DNA of 64,000 nucleotides. Origin: Bacillus salipaludis (lineage in GTDB: Bacteria; Bacillota; Bacilli; Bacillales_B; DSM-18226). How positions within the stretch are numbered: the stretch's first letter is position 1; the number at the start of each line of letters is the position of its first letter. The DNA lies in assembly GCF_004358205.1 (NCBI RefSeq), contig NZ_SMYO01000003.1, positions 124,001-188,000 on the forward strand. Direction: 5' to 3'. The position numbers and the translations under genes were made by a program. This document shows, piece after piece, positions 62,942 to 64,000 of this stretch. The notes beneath the pieces were generated by a model. That model was not told the origin of the DNA. It did no database searches and saw only the letters and a list, made by a program, of their open reading frames with translations.

Positions 62942-64000
62942 ATGGTTTCTATAAGCTTATGTATGATTGTCAAAAATGAAGAAAAAACACTTAGCCGCTG
63001 TTTGAATTCTGTTAAAAATATTGTCGATGAGATTATACTTGTCGATACAGGTTCAAATGACCAGACGATAGAGATTGCCAAAAAGTTTGGGGCAAAAATC
63101 TATCATTTTCAGTGGATTGATGATTTTTCTGCAGCACGCAATCATGCTTTTTCTCACGCTCACATGGATTATATTTTTACCCTTGATGCCGACGATGTTC
63201 TAAGTAAGGCAGACTCAGAAAAACTCGAGCAATTAAAAAAATCCATATCACCCACCATTGATGCTGTTACCATGAAATGTCTTGCCGGCTTTGACGAATC
63301 AGGCAATGTTCTTGTGAGTCTAAGGCAGGTCAGGATGGTGAAAAGGGAAAACCAATTTAAATGGCAGGGTGCTGTTCATGAATATCTTGAAGTCCACGGA
63401 AATATGCTTCACAGCGAGATCGCTATCACGCATAAAAGGGAACATAGCAACAGTGATCGAAACCTGAGAATTTACGAACAGCGGCAAAAAAATGGTGCAC
63501 TCTTTTCTCCAAGAGACTTGTACTATTTTGCGAATGAACTCTATGATCATCAACAGTACGAAAGAGCCATTCAAAATTATCAAAAATTTTTACAATCGGG
63601 AAAATGCTGGATTGAGGATGTTATTCAAGCACATGGCCGGATTGCTGAATGCTATGCCGCATTAGGGAAAATGGACAACGCCATTCATAGTGCTTTATAC
63701 GAATTAAAATTTGGCCCCCCACGGGCCGAATCCTGCTGTCGGTTAGGATTTTTCTTTTTACAACTCAGTCGCCCTGAAATAGCAGTCCATTGGTTTCAAT
63801 TCGCTACTCAATTACCAGCCATAGATACGGGCGGAATTACCAATCATGCCTGCTCTTCCTGGATTCCCCATCTTCAACTTAGCGTTTGCTATTCCCACTT
63901 AGGAGATTATCAAAAGGCTTTAGAGCATATTGAAATGGCAAAAACTTTCAATCCGGAGCACGATTTAATTTTAAAAAATGAAACCATTTTGAAAAATTTT
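62942..64000 (+). CDS. Family 2 glycosyltransferase with TPR repeats (partial)
   Basis: The open frame runs from ATG 62942 off the right edge, 353 codons seen. The N terminus is ISLCMIVKNEEKTLSRCLNS, then EIILVDTGSNDQT, and a metal-binding DADD in IFTLDADDVLS, all GT-A fold, GT2 features. From about residue 185 helical TPR-like repeats begin (LYYFANELYDHQQYERAIQN). This combination is that of Bacillus SunS-type and related protein glycosyltransferases. GGAGGTGACC stands upstream. Its likely acceptor is the preceding Gly-X-Thr protein, an inference from position. Confidence 0.85.
   Translation, partial: MVSISLCMIVKNEEKTLSRCLNSVKNIVDEIILVDTGSNDQTIEIAKKFGAKIYHFQWIDDFSAARNHAFSHAHMDYIFTLDADDVLSKADSEKLEQLKKSISPTIDAVTMKCLAGFDESGNVLVSLRQVRMVKRENQFKWQGAVHEYLEVHGNMLHSEIAITHKREHSNSDRNLRIYEQRQKNGALFSPRDLYYFANELYDHQQYERAIQNYQKFLQSGKCWIEDVIQAHGRIAECYAALGKMDNAIHSALYELKFGPPRAESCCRLGFFFLQLSRPEIAVHWFQFATQLPAIDTGGITNHACSSWIPHLQLSVCYSHLGDYQKALEHIEMAKTFNPEHDLILKNETILKNF

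Overview
The window looks like chromosome of a low-GC, endospore-forming Bacillaceae, probably Bacillus or Neobacillus-like. The evidence is the bioWAFDBI biotin operon with a BirA operator, assimilatory nitrate genes with three TnrA boxes, a type I preQ1 riboswitch ahead of queC, a KinB-like kinase, an FbpA-type small protein, strong GGAGG ribosome sites, and frequent TTG/GTG starts. The genus is an inference from gene content and repeats. I saw no tRNA, rRNA, CRISPR array, insertion sequence or prophage.

Layout. 1-4100: thiazole branch of thiamine synthesis (end of a tenI-like gene, thiO, thiS, thiG, thiF), interrupted by an opposing metallo-beta-lactamase-fold gene. 4400-10700: biotin operon bioW-A-F-D-B-I on the minus strand, with promoter, BirA operator and a perfect hairpin between bioB and bioI. 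10900-19000: a Bcr/CflA exporter, then a four-gene signalling cluster (hybrid kinase, CheR methyltransferase, REC-PAS-PAS-kinase, membrane-anchored sugar-binding-type protein). 19200-30000: purU and the nitrate/nitrite block (siroheme methyltransferase, nirD, nirB, nasC, nasB, divergent nitrate transporter) under apparent TnrA control. A 27-codon ORF sits in the leader of the transporter gene.

30000-43000: mixed housekeeping and transport genes (DHA2 exporter, HAD phosphatases, NERD protein, amino-acid permease, threonine aldolase, RMD1-family protein, DUF1275 protein, flavin monooxygenase, LCAT-like lipase). The NERD gene is bracketed by two tandem arrays of one 51-bp hairpin repeat. 43000-49500: a predicted HTH-coiled-coil-J-domain fusion, several very small genes, a secreted thermonuclease, an FtsH-like membrane protease next to a small membrane protein, FbpA, a decayed gene and a polysaccharide deacetylase. 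49500-51550: queuosine precursor operon queC-D-E with its riboswitch. 51600-62150: KinB-like kinase, AbrB-family membrane protein, NAPE-PLD-like hydrolase, chromate transporter, DUF2642-like protein, metallophosphoesterase, EamA and MATE transporters, an HSL-type esterase and a glutaredoxin. 62470-64000: a collagen-like Gly-X-Thr protein followed by a TPR-containing family 2 glycosyltransferase that runs off the end.

Intergenic DNA carries at least four repeat families: the 51-bp hairpin units, a GGTGCC-GGCACC hairpin element in five copies, a two-copy element ending in GGTGCCTGTCACC, and a two-copy terminator cassette. Many start codons were placed by ribosome-site spacing, so several proteins are given shorter than the longest open frame.
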